A stretch of DNA of 64,000 nucleotides from an uncultured cyanobacterium (GTDB taxonomy: Bacteria > Cyanobacteriota > Cyanobacteriia > Cyanobacteriales > Chroococcidiopsidaceae): the NCBI GenBank assembly GCA_946221495.1, contig CAMIFA010000004.1, forward strand, positions 13,511 to 77,510, given 5' to 3'. The notes beneath the pieces are model-generated. The model saw only the letters and a program-made list of their open reading frames with translations. It did no database searches and was not told the DNA's origin. Positions 16,211 through 25,160 of the stretch are shown piece by piece (position 1 is the stretch's first letter; each line of letters opens with the position of its first letter). The position numbers and the translations under genes are program-made.

Positions 16211-17185
16211 TTAAAATCGGGATGGAACAGCGTATTGAGATTCAATTGGTTCCACTTTACCAGCTTGAGCCAGAGCCTGATGAATTATTGCCGCAACTTC
16301 GGCACGGGTAGCATTACGATTAGGATTGAGCAATCTGGGGTCGGGATAATTAGTCACAAGACCAGCTTGGGTTGCGGCGGCTACTCTTTCCGTTGCGTAG
16401 TTAGGAATTTGGTTGGCATCCTTGTAGACCCCTAAAACTTGTTCTGGAGAAGACATTGGCAGGTTTAAGCCACTAGCAAGGGCAACTAAAACTTGCGCTC
16501 TCGGAATTTCTTGCTGGGGTCGGAAAATATTGCCAGGATACCCTTCTAAAAATCCGGTTTGGTTGGCTCTATTAATTGCGGCAATAGCCCAAAAATCTGA
16601 TTGTACATCTTTAAAGTTTGTTGTACTCTGACCAGGGTTTTGATCAAAGGCATCTTGGAGGATTGCAGCAAATTCCGCCCTTGTCACCGGTCGGTCTGGT
16701 CGGAAGTAGTCGCCAGCAAAACCAGTGACAATTCCCCGCGCCGAGAGCGCATCGATAAAAGGACGCGCCCAATAGTTTTGAGGAACATCTACAAAGTTAA
16801 TTGGTTGCCCTGTAGTTGGCTGAGTTGGTGTAGGTGCTGGCGTTGTCCGGTAAGGAACTACGAGCGGAAATTGTCGCCCAACGGGGGTTCGATTCGGTAC
16901 TGGTAATAGTCCTGGCGACTCTGTGGGGGAAACTGTTGGCGCTGGCAATAATTCTGGATTAGCATCCGTTGTTGCTTCCGGAGTTATTGGCGTTACTGTT
17001 GGTTCAGTAGGAGAAGGAGAGGGATCTAGCAGGTTCGTCAAATTAAAGCCTTGATTTGGGCGTGAAAGTGACCAAAAAAGAATTGCCCCAATCGTTGTCA
17101 AGGCAACAAAAATACCAATAAATTCATCAAACCCTAAAGAACTTCTTGCAGATGAGCGGGGATCTGGGGGAGGCAAATTCGTCAT
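16211..17185 (-). CDS. SLH-domain membrane-anchored protein
   Basis: The 324-residue protein has one N-terminal membrane segment (about 22-43, IGIFVALTTIGAILFWSL), a long Pro/Thr-rich linker (about 55-125) and three S-layer homology repeats (about 132-180, 195-242 and 257-308), each with FxDV..., a conserved RP..TRAE-type ending. SLH repeats bind peptidoglycan-linked polymer, so the protein likely tethers the plasma membrane to the cell wall across the periplasm. It lacks the porin barrel found in the larger cyanobacterial SLH proteins. It is followed by curT in convergent orientation and preceded by hom on the same strand. Confidence 0.88.
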   Translation of the reverse strand: MTNLPPPDPRSSARSSLGFDEFIGIFVALTTIGAILFWSLSRPNQGFNLTNLLDPSPSPTEPTVTPITPEATTDANPELLPAPTVSPTESPGLLPVPNRTPVGRQFPLVVPYRTTPAPTPTQPTTGQPINFVDVPQNYWARPFIDALSARGIVTGFAGDYFRPDRPVTRAEFAAILQDAFDQNPGQSTTNFKDVQSDFWAIAAINRANQTGFLEGYPGNIFRPQQEIPRAQVLVALASGLNLPMSSPEQVLGVYKDANQIPNYATERVAAATQAGLVTNYPDPRLLNPNRNATRAEVAAIIHQALAQAGKVEPIESQYAVPSRF

Positions 17186-17362
17186 TTGGATAACCTACAT
17201 AGCAGCGTTTGCTTTTAAAGAAATTAACCCACAGGTAAGGATTTGGTGGTACTTCCTTTTGGATAAGTTTTCCAGAAATAATTATCTAAACATTTTACTC
17301 AATAGGAAAAATCTAGAGTATCTCCTGTCTTCTGACTTCTGACTTCTGTCTCTCTCCTCTTT

Positions 17363-18715
17363 TTAGAGAACTCTTAGCAAACTAGGAACACTGTCTACTG
17401 CTTCTAAAGAGCGGATTTCTGCAAGGGAAGAGCGGAAGTTGCCTTCTTTAACATCGTGGGTAACGACAACAATTTCGGCTAACTGCTCTTGGACACCAGT
17501 TTGCACAACTGATTCTAGGCTAACGCCATGATTGCCGAAGCAAGTACCTAATTTGCCAATTACACCGGGGCGATCTTTCGTCAAAAAGCGGGCATAAAAG
17601 CGGGTAACGAGTTCTTCGATTGGCGCGATGCCCAAAAAGGCTTGCCCGTTAGGGCTCGCACTGTAATGTTGATGAGAACAAGCTAAAAGCGGATGTAGCG
17701 TTACAGGTTTAACTTCAGATGACTTTTGTTCAGTTTTCAGAACAGCAGCAATATTCACAATATCCGATACTACGGCACTAGCAGTTGCACCCGCCCCCGC
17801 CCCAGGTCCAAAAAACATTACTTGTCCAAGCGGTTCACCTTCAACAAGAATTGCGTTATGTACGGCATTCACACTGGCTAAGGGGTGTGCTTGGGGTACT
17901 AAGGTGGGATGGACTCGAACTGAGAGAGCTGGGGAAGTATCTTGTTTGGCGTTCGCGTAGCGTGCGCTGCGCGCAATCGCTAGTAGTTTAATTACAAAAC
18001 CGAGTTTTTGAGCATAGGCGATATCTGCCTGACTAACTTGACGGATGCCCTCGCAGTAAATATCTTGCAGTTTAATCCTGCCACCAAAGGCTAAGGAAGC
18101 AAGGATCGCAATTTTATCTGCTGCGTCTAAGCCATCGACATCAGCTGTAGGATCTGCCTCTGCGTAACCGAGTTTTTGGGCATCTGCCAAAACATCATCG
18201 AAGTTACTGCCTTCGGTTTGCATCCGCGTCAAGATGTAGTTTGTTGTGCCGTTAATGATGCCTGTAACAGCCTGAATCCGGTTAACGCCTAAAGACTGCT
18301 TTAGCGGTTGAATGACGGGGATACCGCCGCCTACAGCAGCTTCTAATAAAACATAAACTCCAGCACAGTTAGCGGCAGTAAATATTTCATCGCCATAACG
18401 GGCAATCACTGCTTTATTTGCGGTAACAACGTGCTTGCCATTACTAATTGCGAGCAGGATCAGCGATCGCGCTGGTTCTAGTCCTCCTAATAATTCCACC
18501 ACGATCTCAATAGCTGGATCAGTGACAATTGCTTCTAAATCAGTTGTCAGCACTCCAGTCGGTAAACTAACAGCACGAGATTTAGAAAGCGATCGCACTC
18601 CCACACGATAAATCTCTAATTCTTGCAACAACGAATTCCGCCCAGCTGCATCTAGCAACAACTGCGCTGTACCCGTACCTACCGTTCCCAATCCCAGCAA
18701 ACCAACCTTAACCAC
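17363..18715 (-). CDS. hom: Homoserine dehydrogenase
   Basis: Homoserine dehydrogenase reduces aspartate semialdehyde to homoserine, the branch point to threonine and methionine. The product has the N-terminal Rossmann motif GLLGLGTVGTG, the ANKAVIARYG segment, GTTNYILTRM, the catalytic core with ADPTADVDGLDAADK, and a C-terminal ACT domain (about 370-450, DRPGVIGKLG) for feedback control by threonine. The start is GTG at 18715. Residues about 246-256 (ARSARYANAK) are coded by a GC-rich repeat (17948-17980) that I think was inserted; homologues usually run straight from LAIA to the segment before VRVHPTL. The family length is about 430, so 450 fits a small insertion. Confidence 0.94.
   Translation of the reverse strand: MVKVGLLGLGTVGTGTAQLLLDAAGRNSLLQELEIYRVGVRSLSKSRAVSLPTGVLTTDLEAIVTDPAIEIVVELLGGLEPARSLILLAISNGKHVVTANKAVIARYGDEIFTAANCAGVYVLLEAAVGGGIPVIQPLKQSLGVNRIQAVTGIINGTTNYILTRMQTEGSNFDDVLADAQKLGYAEADPTADVDGLDAADKIAILASLAFGGRIKLQDIYCEGIRQVSQADIAYAQKLGFVIKLLAIARSARYANAKQDTSPALSVRVHPTLVPQAHPLASVNAVHNAILVEGEPLGQVMFFGPGAGAGATASAVVSDIVNIAAVLKTEQKSSEVKPVTLHPLLACSHQHYSASPNGQAFLGIAPIEELVTRFYARFLTKDRPGVIGKLGTCFGNHGVSLESVVQTGVQEQLAEIVVVTHDVKEGNFRSSLAEIRSLEAVDSVPSLLRVL
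17948..17980. repeat. GC-rich repeat in frame within hom
   Basis: The stretch GCGTTCGCGTAGCGTGCGCT and its continuation is an imperfect palindrome (AGCG TG CGCT at the centre) of the type common between cyanobacterial genes. It keeps the reading frame and codes for an Arg/Ala-rich patch in hom. Confidence 0.6.
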
Positions 18716-18742
18716 AAGCCTTGCACCAATTTTTAAAGCTGT

Positions 18743-18767
18743 CAGCTATCAGCTATCAGCTATCAGC
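18743..18767. repeat. Tandem heptamer repeat CAGCTAT x3
   Basis: Three exact copies of CAGCTAT, with partial flanking copies, lie upstream of hom. Such short tandemly repeated heptamers are common between cyanobacterial genes. Confidence 0.7.
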
Positions 18768-18886
18768 CCTTCATGAAGCTTCATTCCTTGTCGGCGACAC
18801 AAAAGCCTTAGAAGTTTAATTAAGCTTGTGCTGAGGGGCAGTGTTAAGTTAACTGATGACTGAAAGCTTTTGTTCACAAATATTAT

Positions 18887-18908
18887 AGGGGTGTAGTGAT
18901 ACACCCCT
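18887..18908 (-). terminator. Hairpin downstream of petH
   Basis: AGGGGTGTA and TACACCCCT pair around a 4-nt loop, 38 bp after the petH stop. The following sequence (ATAATATTTG on the - strand) is AT-rich without a long T-run, so it is a weak terminator candidate or a 3'-end stabiliser. Confidence 0.5.
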
Positions 18909-18945
18909 AACACAAGCTGAAAGCTTAATGCTGATTGCTGAGAGC

Positions 18946-20241
18946 TTAGTACGTTTCTACGTGCCAGCGACCAGCTTTTTTAATTTCCTTTTGGTAATCG
19001 ATCCAGTTTACGCCATCCTTAGCTGCTGCCGCCGACAGCGCTTCATCGATGCCGCCTTCCATACCCTTGAGTCCACAAATGTAGGCGTGGGTGGTTTCTT
19101 GCTGAATCATTTTCCACAGTTCATCTGCGTGTTCAGCAACTCGATCTTGAATGTACATTCTGCCGCCTTCGGGGTTTTTCTGTTCACGGCTAATAGCGTA
19201 AGTCAAGCGGAAGTTATCCGGGTACTGCTGCTGAATTTGTTCTAGTTCTTCTTTATAAAGAATATTGGGAGTTGTGGGAATACCAAAAACTAGCCAGGCA
19301 AAGCCCTTAAATTGATAGTCAGGGTTAGCTGCTTTTTCGTTTTCCTTAAACATCCGCCATAGGTAAGCCCTAAAAGGTGCTATTCCAGTTCCGGTGGCGA
19401 ACATAATAACATTGGCAGTTGGATCTTCTGGTAACAGCATCTCCTTACCAACTGGTCCCGTGATTTTGACATCTGCGCCAACTTCAAGGTTGCAGAGGTG
19501 AGTTGAGCATACACCGTAAACTGTTTCTCCAGTTTCAGGATGCTTGTATTCTAGTTGCCGAACGCATAGAGATACAGTTTGATCATCAACGCGATCGCCA
19601 TGACGGGTGGAAGCGATCGAGTACAGCCTAAGTTTCTCTGGTTTACCGTTTTTGTCGGTTCCTGGCGGAATAATGCCGATACTTTGACCTTCTAAATAGC
19701 GTAAATCTCCAGCAGAAAGGTCGAATGTTAAGTGGCGGACAGTACCAATACCACCTTCCCCAACCAATTCTTCATTAGAGAGACATTTACCTATATATGG
19801 AGCATTGGGGCGATAAATATTAACAGGAACAGAAGCGTGTTCTTTTTTGGGCTTCGCTTGAGTCATGGGCTTGCCTTTGTCTACTTTGGACTCTGATTTA
19901 GTTTCTAATTTAGCTTCGCTTTTTACTGTGCTGTCAGCAGGGACAACATTAGCTTGACCATTTATTTGATTATCAGTAGCCGTAGATGTATTACCGTTTA
20001 ATTGATTATCAGCGTTTGTTAATTGAATATTGACTATTCTGCCGCCCATCCGAGTGATCCGCCGCATTTCTTGATTCATGCGACTATAAGGCACTCTCAT
20101 AAAGACACTGCCACTTTGACGAATCGGGTAGTCTAATTGATCGGTTTCGCCGTTTTGACGTAGACCTACCACTTCGTAAATAAAAACGCGGCTTCCAGAT
20201 TCTGTATTGGCTGCCCCGTCAGCGGCGCTTGAATTGTACAT
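18946..20241 (-). CDS. petH: Ferredoxin-NADP(+) reductase with CpcD-like linker domain
   Basis: PetH passes electrons from ferredoxin to NADP+ at the end of linear photosynthetic electron flow. The 431-residue product has an N-terminal CpcD-like domain (about 17-75) that docks it to phycobilisome rods, a charged, low-complexity linker (76-130), the FAD domain (about 140-285, RLYSIAST and CSTHLC) and the NADP domain (GTGIAPFRAYLWRM to the C-terminal Tyr). Cyanobacteria make a short soluble form lacking the CpcD domain from an internal start; here Met126 (19864-19866), just before TQAKPKKEH, is the natural candidate. The AT-rich 525-bp region to prk holds both divergent promoters. Confidence 0.97.
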   Translation of the reverse strand: MYNSSAADGAANTESGSRVFIYEVVGLRQNGETDQLDYPIRQSGSVFMRVPYSRMNQEMRRITRMGGRIVNIQLTNADNQLNGNTSTATDNQINGQANVVPADSTVKSEAKLETKSESKVDKGKPMTQAKPKKEHASVPVNIYRPNAPYIGKCLSNEELVGEGGIGTVRHLTFDLSAGDLRYLEGQSIGIIPPGTDKNGKPEKLRLYSIASTRHGDRVDDQTVSLCVRQLEYKHPETGETVYGVCSTHLCNLEVGADVKITGPVGKEMLLPEDPTANVIMFATGTGIAPFRAYLWRMFKENEKAANPDYQFKGFAWLVFGIPTTPNILYKEELEQIQQQYPDNFRLTYAISREQKNPEGGRMYIQDRVAEHADELWKMIQQETTHAYICGLKGMEGGIDEALSAAAAKDGVNWIDYQKEIKKAGRWHVETY

Positions 20242-20766
20242 GAATAAAATTTCTCCGAACCTTAACTTAACTTGTTGATCACCTTCTCTGGCATAGGTAA
20301 GCTTAACTACCGACTGGATTAAAAGCTTAACCTAAAGAAAGTAGCATTTGTAACCTTCCTCCTCATGGTCACTCGTTAGAGAGCGGCTACTAGAGCAATG
20401 ACATTTGTTCTATTACCCTACAGTGTAAATAGTTTGCAAAATGTCAAGAAGAAGTCAATTTGTGTTTTTTATAAAAAAGCGCAACTAAAAGATTAGCATA
20501 AATACTATGCCAGATATATCGCCTAACGACAGGCTTGTAGAGGAGATCCCATTCTGGTAGGATCTACTATAACAGTAAGACTAAATACTTACCAGCAATA
20601 GAGGCATTTATGCCTTTATGGTGTGTAATAGGCGGTTAGGCGGTGCAGCATTGTACTGGTTCTTGCCAACGCATCTCGTGGTTTTTAAAACCACAGATTA
20701 ACCTCCGGGCTACAAACAAGCCAGGCAAACAACTTAAAAATTGACCTATGTCGTTAGAGGAATCCT
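20242..20766. other. petH-prk divergent intergenic region
   Basis: 525 bp without a gene. It contains an NtcA-like half-perfect motif (20341-20354), an 8-bp inverted repeat GTGGTTTT-T-AAAACCAC at 20678-20694 in the prk leader, and a short direct repeat of TAGGCGGT (about 20627-20645). I see no small coding frame with a good ribosome-binding site. Confidence 0.7.
20341..20354 (-). promoter_or_regulatory. NtcA-like site upstream of petH
   Basis: On the - strand the bases read GTT-N8-TAC, one mismatch from the NtcA consensus GTA-N8-TAC, about 100 bp before the petH start. NtcA is known to control petH short-form expression in some cyanobacteria. A one-mismatch match is weak evidence. Confidence 0.3.
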
Positions 20767-21771
20767 ATGAGTAAGCCGGATCGCGTGGTTTTAATTGGAG
20801 TTGCCGGAGACTCCGGATGTGGTAAATCTACCTTTTTGCGTCGGTTGACCGATTTGTTTGGAGAAGAACTGATAACTGTCATCTGCTTGGATGACTATCA
20901 CTCTTTGGATCGCAAACAGCGCAAAGAAACTGGAATAACTGCACTTGATCCCAGGGCAAACAATTTTGACCTGATGTATGAACAAATTAAAGCGCTCAAA
21001 AGTGGTCAAACAATTGATAAGCCCATTTATAACCACGAAACCGGTCTGATCGATCCTCCAGAGCGAGTGGAAGCGAATCACATTATTGTGGTGGAAGGGC
21101 TGCATCCGTTATACGATGAGCGGGTGCGATCGCTGTTAGACTTTAGTGTCTATCTCGACATCAGCGATGAAGTCAAGATTGCTTGGAAGATTCAGCGAGA
21201 CATGGCAGAGCGCGGACATCGCTATGAAGATGTCATGCAAGCGATTAATGCTCGTCGCCCTGATTTTAATGCTTATATCGAGCCGCAGAAAGAATTTGCT
21301 GATGTTGTCATTCAAGTATTACCCACTAACTTGATCAAAGACGACAAAGAGCGGCGGGTACTACGGGTACGGATGCTGCAAAAAGAAGACATGGAAGGCA
21401 TGGAGCCAGTGTATCTATTTGATCAAGGGTCAACTATTCATTGGACTCCCTGTGGTCGTAAGCTCACTTGCTCTTACCCAGGGATGCAAATGTTCTACGG
21501 CTCAGATGTCTACTACAATCGCTACGTCTCAGTTTTAGAAGTGGATGGTCAGTTTGACAGGCTAGAAGAAGTCAGCTACATCGAAAGCCATTTGAGCAAT
21601 ACTTCTACTAAGTATCCTGGTGAAATGACACATCTGTTGCTCCAGCACCGGGAGTATCCAGGTTCTAATAATGGTACTGGGCTATTCCAAGTGTTGACTG
21701 GTTTGAAGATGCGGGCAACTTATGAGCGCTTGACTACTAAGAAAGAAGCAAGAATACCAGCTAGGGTTTAG
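20767..21771 (+). CDS. prk: Phosphoribulokinase
   Basis: Prk phosphorylates ribulose 5-phosphate with ATP to give ribulose 1,5-bisphosphate, the Rubisco substrate. The 334-residue product has the P-loop GVAGDSGCGKST (11-22), ICLDDYHSLDR, the substrate region RRPDFNAYIEPQ and ILVEGLHP-type Walker B (VVEGLHPLYD). Cys18 in the P-loop and Cys40 form the thioredoxin-controlled pair, and a second pair occurs in TPCGRKLTC, as in plant-type enzymes, so redox control and CP12/GAPDH complex formation are expected. A GAGG site precedes the ATG by 6-7 nt. A strong intrinsic terminator follows. It diverges from petH, putting two light-phase genes back to back. Confidence 0.97.
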   Translation: MSKPDRVVLIGVAGDSGCGKSTFLRRLTDLFGEELITVICLDDYHSLDRKQRKETGITALDPRANNFDLMYEQIKALKSGQTIDKPIYNHETGLIDPPERVEANHIIVVEGLHPLYDERVRSLLDFSVYLDISDEVKIAWKIQRDMAERGHRYEDVMQAINARRPDFNAYIEPQKEFADVVIQVLPTNLIKDDKERRVLRVRMLQKEDMEGMEPVYLFDQGSTIHWTPCGRKLTCSYPGMQMFYGSDVYYNRYVSVLEVDGQFDRLEEVSYIESHLSNTSTKYPGEMTHLLLQHREYPGSNNGTGLFQVLTGLKMRATYERLTTKKEARIPARV

Positions 21772-21800
21772 ATTCTGGCGAGAGATTTAGAGGTTTTTGG

Positions 21801-21826
21801 GGGCGTTTATATAGCGCCCTTTTTTT
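21801..21826 (+). terminator. Intrinsic terminator of prk
   Basis: GGGCG, 9-nt loop, CGCCC, then seven T residues, 30 bp after the prk stop. Confidence 0.85.
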
Positions 21827-22299
21827 AACGAACCGCCAAAGCGCCAAGAGCACCAAGAATAGAGAGTTAGGAGAGGATTATTCGTTTGATGCCTTGTTTG
21901 AGGATGGGGACGTTGAAGTTGATTAGAAGTCCAAGTGGGTAACTAGTCATTTTTAGGTAGGAGAGAACTTGGGCAGTGTGGATGGGGGCTAGGTTCTCTA
22001 CCGCTTTCAATTCAACAACTAAATTACTTCCAACGAGGAAATCTAATTTACCCTCACCAACCTTTGAACCTTTATAGTTCACAGCTACTATTTTTTGACT
22101 AACGAAGGGTATTTTACGTAACTGTAGCTCTATATCTAACGCTTCTTGATAAACAGACTCTAAAAATCCTGCTCCTAGCACCCGATGGACTTCAATTGCT
22201 GCCCCGATCACAGCATAAGCAAGCTTATCCACCTCCTCACTCGGCTCTCCTCTACCTCTATTCTCTTCCTTAGTGTCCTTGGCGGCTTGGCGGTTCGTT
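21827..22299. mobile_element. Inverted-repeat-bounded GxxExxY unit
   Basis: The left end (21827-about 21876) begins AACGAACCGCCAAAGCGCCA and the right end, read inwards on the other strand (22299-about 22244), begins AACGAACCGCCAAGCCGCCA; both run on with CAAGRRCACYAAG-like and purine-rich sequence for about 50 bp. They bracket one gene (GxxExxY) and no transposase. The shared motif also occurs in the MITE-like element at 6626-6717. It could be a non-autonomous mobile unit that carries this gene. Confidence 0.55.
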
Positions 22300-22304
22300 A
22301 TCAT
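21867..22304 (-). CDS. GxxExxY family protein
   Basis: The protein matches the GxxExxY family (named for GFLESVYQ here), which has a PD-(D/E)XK nuclease-like core: the helix EVHRVLGAGFLESVY, then LDFLVGSNLVVELKA with the Asp, Glu and Lys of a nuclease-type site, and a C-terminal INFNVPILKQGIKRI. The function is not established. The family domain starts near residue 22 (SEEVDKLAYAVIG); the first 20 residues, rich in Arg, Lys and Glu, are coded by the inverted repeat that bounds the unit, and the stop codon lies in the opposite repeat. Thus the repeats supply both ends of the coding sequence. Confidence 0.85.
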   Translation of the reverse strand: MITNRQAAKDTKEENRGRGEPSEEVDKLAYAVIGAAIEVHRVLGAGFLESVYQEALDIELQLRKIPFVSQKIVAVNYKGSKVGEGKLDFLVGSNLVVELKAVENLAPIHTAQVLSYLKMTSYPLGLLINFNVPILKQGIKRIILS

Positions 22305-22351
22305 AGTCTGATGTCAAAATTTTAAATAACTGCGTCCTTAGCATTCCCTCC

Positions 22352-25132
22352 ATGACCGCAACTATCCCTACCCTACCTAGCATTTACGATCCCTCTACGA
22401 CGGAAGCCAAGTGGCAAAAATACTGGGAAGACAACCAAGTCTATAAAGCTAACCCAAACAAAGGCGGCGAACCCTACTGCATTATGATTCCCCCGCCGAA
22501 TGTCACTGGCACTCTGCACATGGGTCATGCCTTTAATGACACGCTGATTGATGTTTTAGTCCGCTACCACCGGATGAAGGGGTTTAATACTCTGTGGCTA
22601 CCAGGAACAGACCACTCTGGCATTGCAGTACAAGCGATTTTAGATAAACAGTTACAGGCTGAGGGCAAAACTCGTTACGATTTGGGACGCGAAAAGTTTT
22701 TAGAACGCGCTTGGCAGTGGAAGGAGCAATCTGGCGGCACAATTGTTAACCAACTACGGCGCTTGGGTGTATCGGTAGATTGGTCACGGGAGCGGTTCAC
22801 CTTGGATGAAGGCTTATCTCGGGCTGTTATGGAAGCGTTTAACAGTCTTTATGAGGAAGGGCTGATTTATCGCGGTAAGTATCTAGTAAATTGGTGTCCG
22901 GCTACGCAGTCAGCTGTTTCTGATTTGGAGGTGGAAAGCCAAGAGGTAAATGGGCATTTATGGCATTTCCGCTATTCTCTTAGTGATGGATCTGGTTATG
23001 TGGAAGTAGCGACAACGCGACCAGAAACGATGCTGGGGGATACAGCTGTGGCGGTGAATCCTAATGACGATCGCTACAAGCATTTGATTGGCAAGACGCT
23101 GATGCTACCGATTATGAATCGGGAAATTCCAGTAATTGCTGATGATTTTGTCGATCTAGAATTTGGTACAGGTTGTGTGAAGGTAACGCCAGCTCACGAT
23201 CCGAATGATTTTGAAATGGGTCAGCGTCACAATTTGCCGTTGATCAACATTATGAATAAGGACGGCACTTTAAACGAAAATGCGGGGGCGTTCCAAGGGC
23301 AAGATCGATTTATCGCTCGCAAAAATGTTGTCCAGCAGCTAGAGGCAGATAAGGTACTGGTGAAGGTGGAGGAGTATAAGCATACAGTTCCTTATAGCGA
23401 TCGCGGTAAAGTTCCCGTTGAACCTTTACTTTCAACTCAGTGGTTCGTCAAAATTCGCCCCTTGGCTGATAAAACTTGGGAATTTTTAGAGCAGCAAAAT
23501 TCACCCCAGTTTGTACCCCAACGCTGGACAAAGGTTTATCGTGATTGGCTGGTGAAATTAAAAGACTGGTGCATCTCCCGTCAATTGTGGTGGGGACATC
23601 AAATTCCAGCTTGGTACGCTGTAAGTGAAACAGGGGGAGAAATTACCGAGGAAACGCCGTTTGTAGTTGCCCACAATCAGGCAGAAGCACAGGAAAAAGC
23701 TTTATCACAATTTGGCTCTAATGTCAAGCTGCAACAAGACCCAGATGTTTTAGATACTTGGTTTTCTTCTGGACTTTGGCCTTTTTCAACTTTGGGTTGG
23801 CCGGAACAAACTTCTGACTTCCAGTTTTACTATCCTACATCTACCTTAGTGACTGGATTTGACATCATCTTCTTCTGGGTAGCGCGGATGACGATGATGG
23901 CTGGACACTTTACAAACCAGATGCCTTTTGGAGATGTTTATATTCATGGTTTAGTGCTGGATGAAAACGGCAAGAAAATGTCTAAGTCGGCAAATAATGG
24001 CATAGACCCGTTGTTACTGATTGAAAAATACGGCACAGATGCTCTGCGTTATACCTTGGTTAAGGAAGTAGCGGGAGCAGGTCAAGACATCCGTTTAGAG
24101 TACAATCGCAAAACTGATGAATCACCCTCGGTAGAGGCATCGCGCAATTTCACTAATAAGTTGTGGAATGCAGCGCGGTTTGTAATGATGCACTTGGACG
24201 GTCAAACACCACAGCAGCTAGGACAACCGGAACAAGACTTGGAATCAGCAGATAAGTGGATTTTGTCTCGGTTCCATCAAACAGTAATTCAAACTAGCGA
24301 TTACATTGAAAAATATGGTTTAGGAGAAGCGGCAAAGGGACTTTATGAATTTATTTGGGGCGATTTCTGCGACTGGTATATTGAACTAGTAAAACCTCGT
24401 CTCCAAAAGGATGCAGATCCCCAACAGAGGCAAGTTGCTCAAAAAACTCTTGCTTATGTTTTAGAGGGAATTCTGAAGCTGCTGCATCCCTTCATGCCAC
24501 ATATTACAGAAGAAATTTGGCATACTCTTACTCAAAATAGTGAGAATCAAAGCTTGGGACTACAGCCTTATCCACAGGCAGATAAAACATTAATTGATCC
24601 CCAATTAGAACACAATTTTGAATTGATTGCGGCTACTATTAGCAAAATTCGTAACCTGAGAGCAGAAGCTGATATTAAGCCAGGGGTAAAAATCGAGGTA
24701 ATTTTACAAAGTGAGAATGAGCAAGAACTAAATATTCTTGTATCCTCTGGACAAGACTACATCCGTGAACTCGCAAAGGCGGAACACTTAACTACTCAAT
24801 CTCGGCAAGATATTGACGAAGTGCAACGCAAAGGCTCCGGCAAATCATGCCGGAGTACCGATGACTCGCAACAGGTAATTTCTGGGGTTGTTGGCACTGT
24901 GGAGATTTTGATACCCCTAGCTGGTGTGGTGGATGTCGCAGCGTTACGTGCAAAAATAGAAAAAAGTTTAAGCAAGGCAGAAGCTGAAGTTAAAGCACTA
25001 ACTGGACGACTGAGTAATTCTGGATTTGTGGATAAAGCTCCACCGGAAGTAGTTCAAGGAGCAAGAGATGCTTTGGCAGAAGCTGATAAACAAGTCGAAA
25101 TATTGCGCGAACGGCTACAAAGTTTAACCTAA
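22352..25132 (+). CDS. valS: Valyl-tRNA synthetase
   Basis: ValS charges tRNA-Val and edits misactivated threonine. The 926-residue product has PPPNVTGTLHMGHAF (HIGH signature) near 50, the editing domain (about 200-340, ATTRPETMLGDTAV), the KMSKS loop (GKKMSKSANNG), the anticodon-binding domain and a C-terminal coiled coil (about 850-926). Between the anticodon domain and the coiled coil, residues 826-838 (RKGSGKSCRSTDD) are coded by a GC-rich palindrome (24835-24855) not expected in the family. The insertion is in a linker before IAGVVGTV-like sequence and should be tolerated. It is a single-copy essential gene, which makes the tolerance notable. Confidence 0.97.
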   Translation: MTATIPTLPSIYDPSTTEAKWQKYWEDNQVYKANPNKGGEPYCIMIPPPNVTGTLHMGHAFNDTLIDVLVRYHRMKGFNTLWLPGTDHSGIAVQAILDKQLQAEGKTRYDLGREKFLERAWQWKEQSGGTIVNQLRRLGVSVDWSRERFTLDEGLSRAVMEAFNSLYEEGLIYRGKYLVNWCPATQSAVSDLEVESQEVNGHLWHFRYSLSDGSGYVEVATTRPETMLGDTAVAVNPNDDRYKHLIGKTLMLPIMNREIPVIADDFVDLEFGTGCVKVTPAHDPNDFEMGQRHNLPLINIMNKDGTLNENAGAFQGQDRFIARKNVVQQLEADKVLVKVEEYKHTVPYSDRGKVPVEPLLSTQWFVKIRPLADKTWEFLEQQNSPQFVPQRWTKVYRDWLVKLKDWCISRQLWWGHQIPAWYAVSETGGEITEETPFVVAHNQAEAQEKALSQFGSNVKLQQDPDVLDTWFSSGLWPFSTLGWPEQTSDFQFYYPTSTLVTGFDIIFFWVARMTMMAGHFTNQMPFGDVYIHGLVLDENGKKMSKSANNGIDPLLLIEKYGTDALRYTLVKEVAGAGQDIRLEYNRKTDESPSVEASRNFTNKLWNAARFVMMHLDGQTPQQLGQPEQDLESADKWILSRFHQTVIQTSDYIEKYGLGEAAKGLYEFIWGDFCDWYIELVKPRLQKDADPQQRQVAQKTLAYVLEGILKLLHPFMPHITEEIWHTLTQNSENQSLGLQPYPQADKTLIDPQLEHNFELIAATISKIRNLRAEADIKPGVKIEVILQSENEQELNILVSSGQDYIRELAKAEHLTTQSRQDIDEVQRKGSGKSCRSTDDSQQVISGVVGTVEILIPLAGVVDVAALRAKIEKSLSKAEAEVKALTGRLSNSGFVDKAPPEVVQGARDALAEADKQVEILRERLQSLT
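24835..24855. repeat. Palindrome in frame within valS
   Basis: CTCCGGCA, loop AATCA, TGCCGGAG: a perfect 8-bp hairpin, GC-rich against an AT-rich gene, in the linker between the anticodon domain and the C-terminal coiled coil. Confidence 0.7.
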
Positions 25133-25160
25133 CTGTGAGTAGATTATAGGCAAGGGTACG

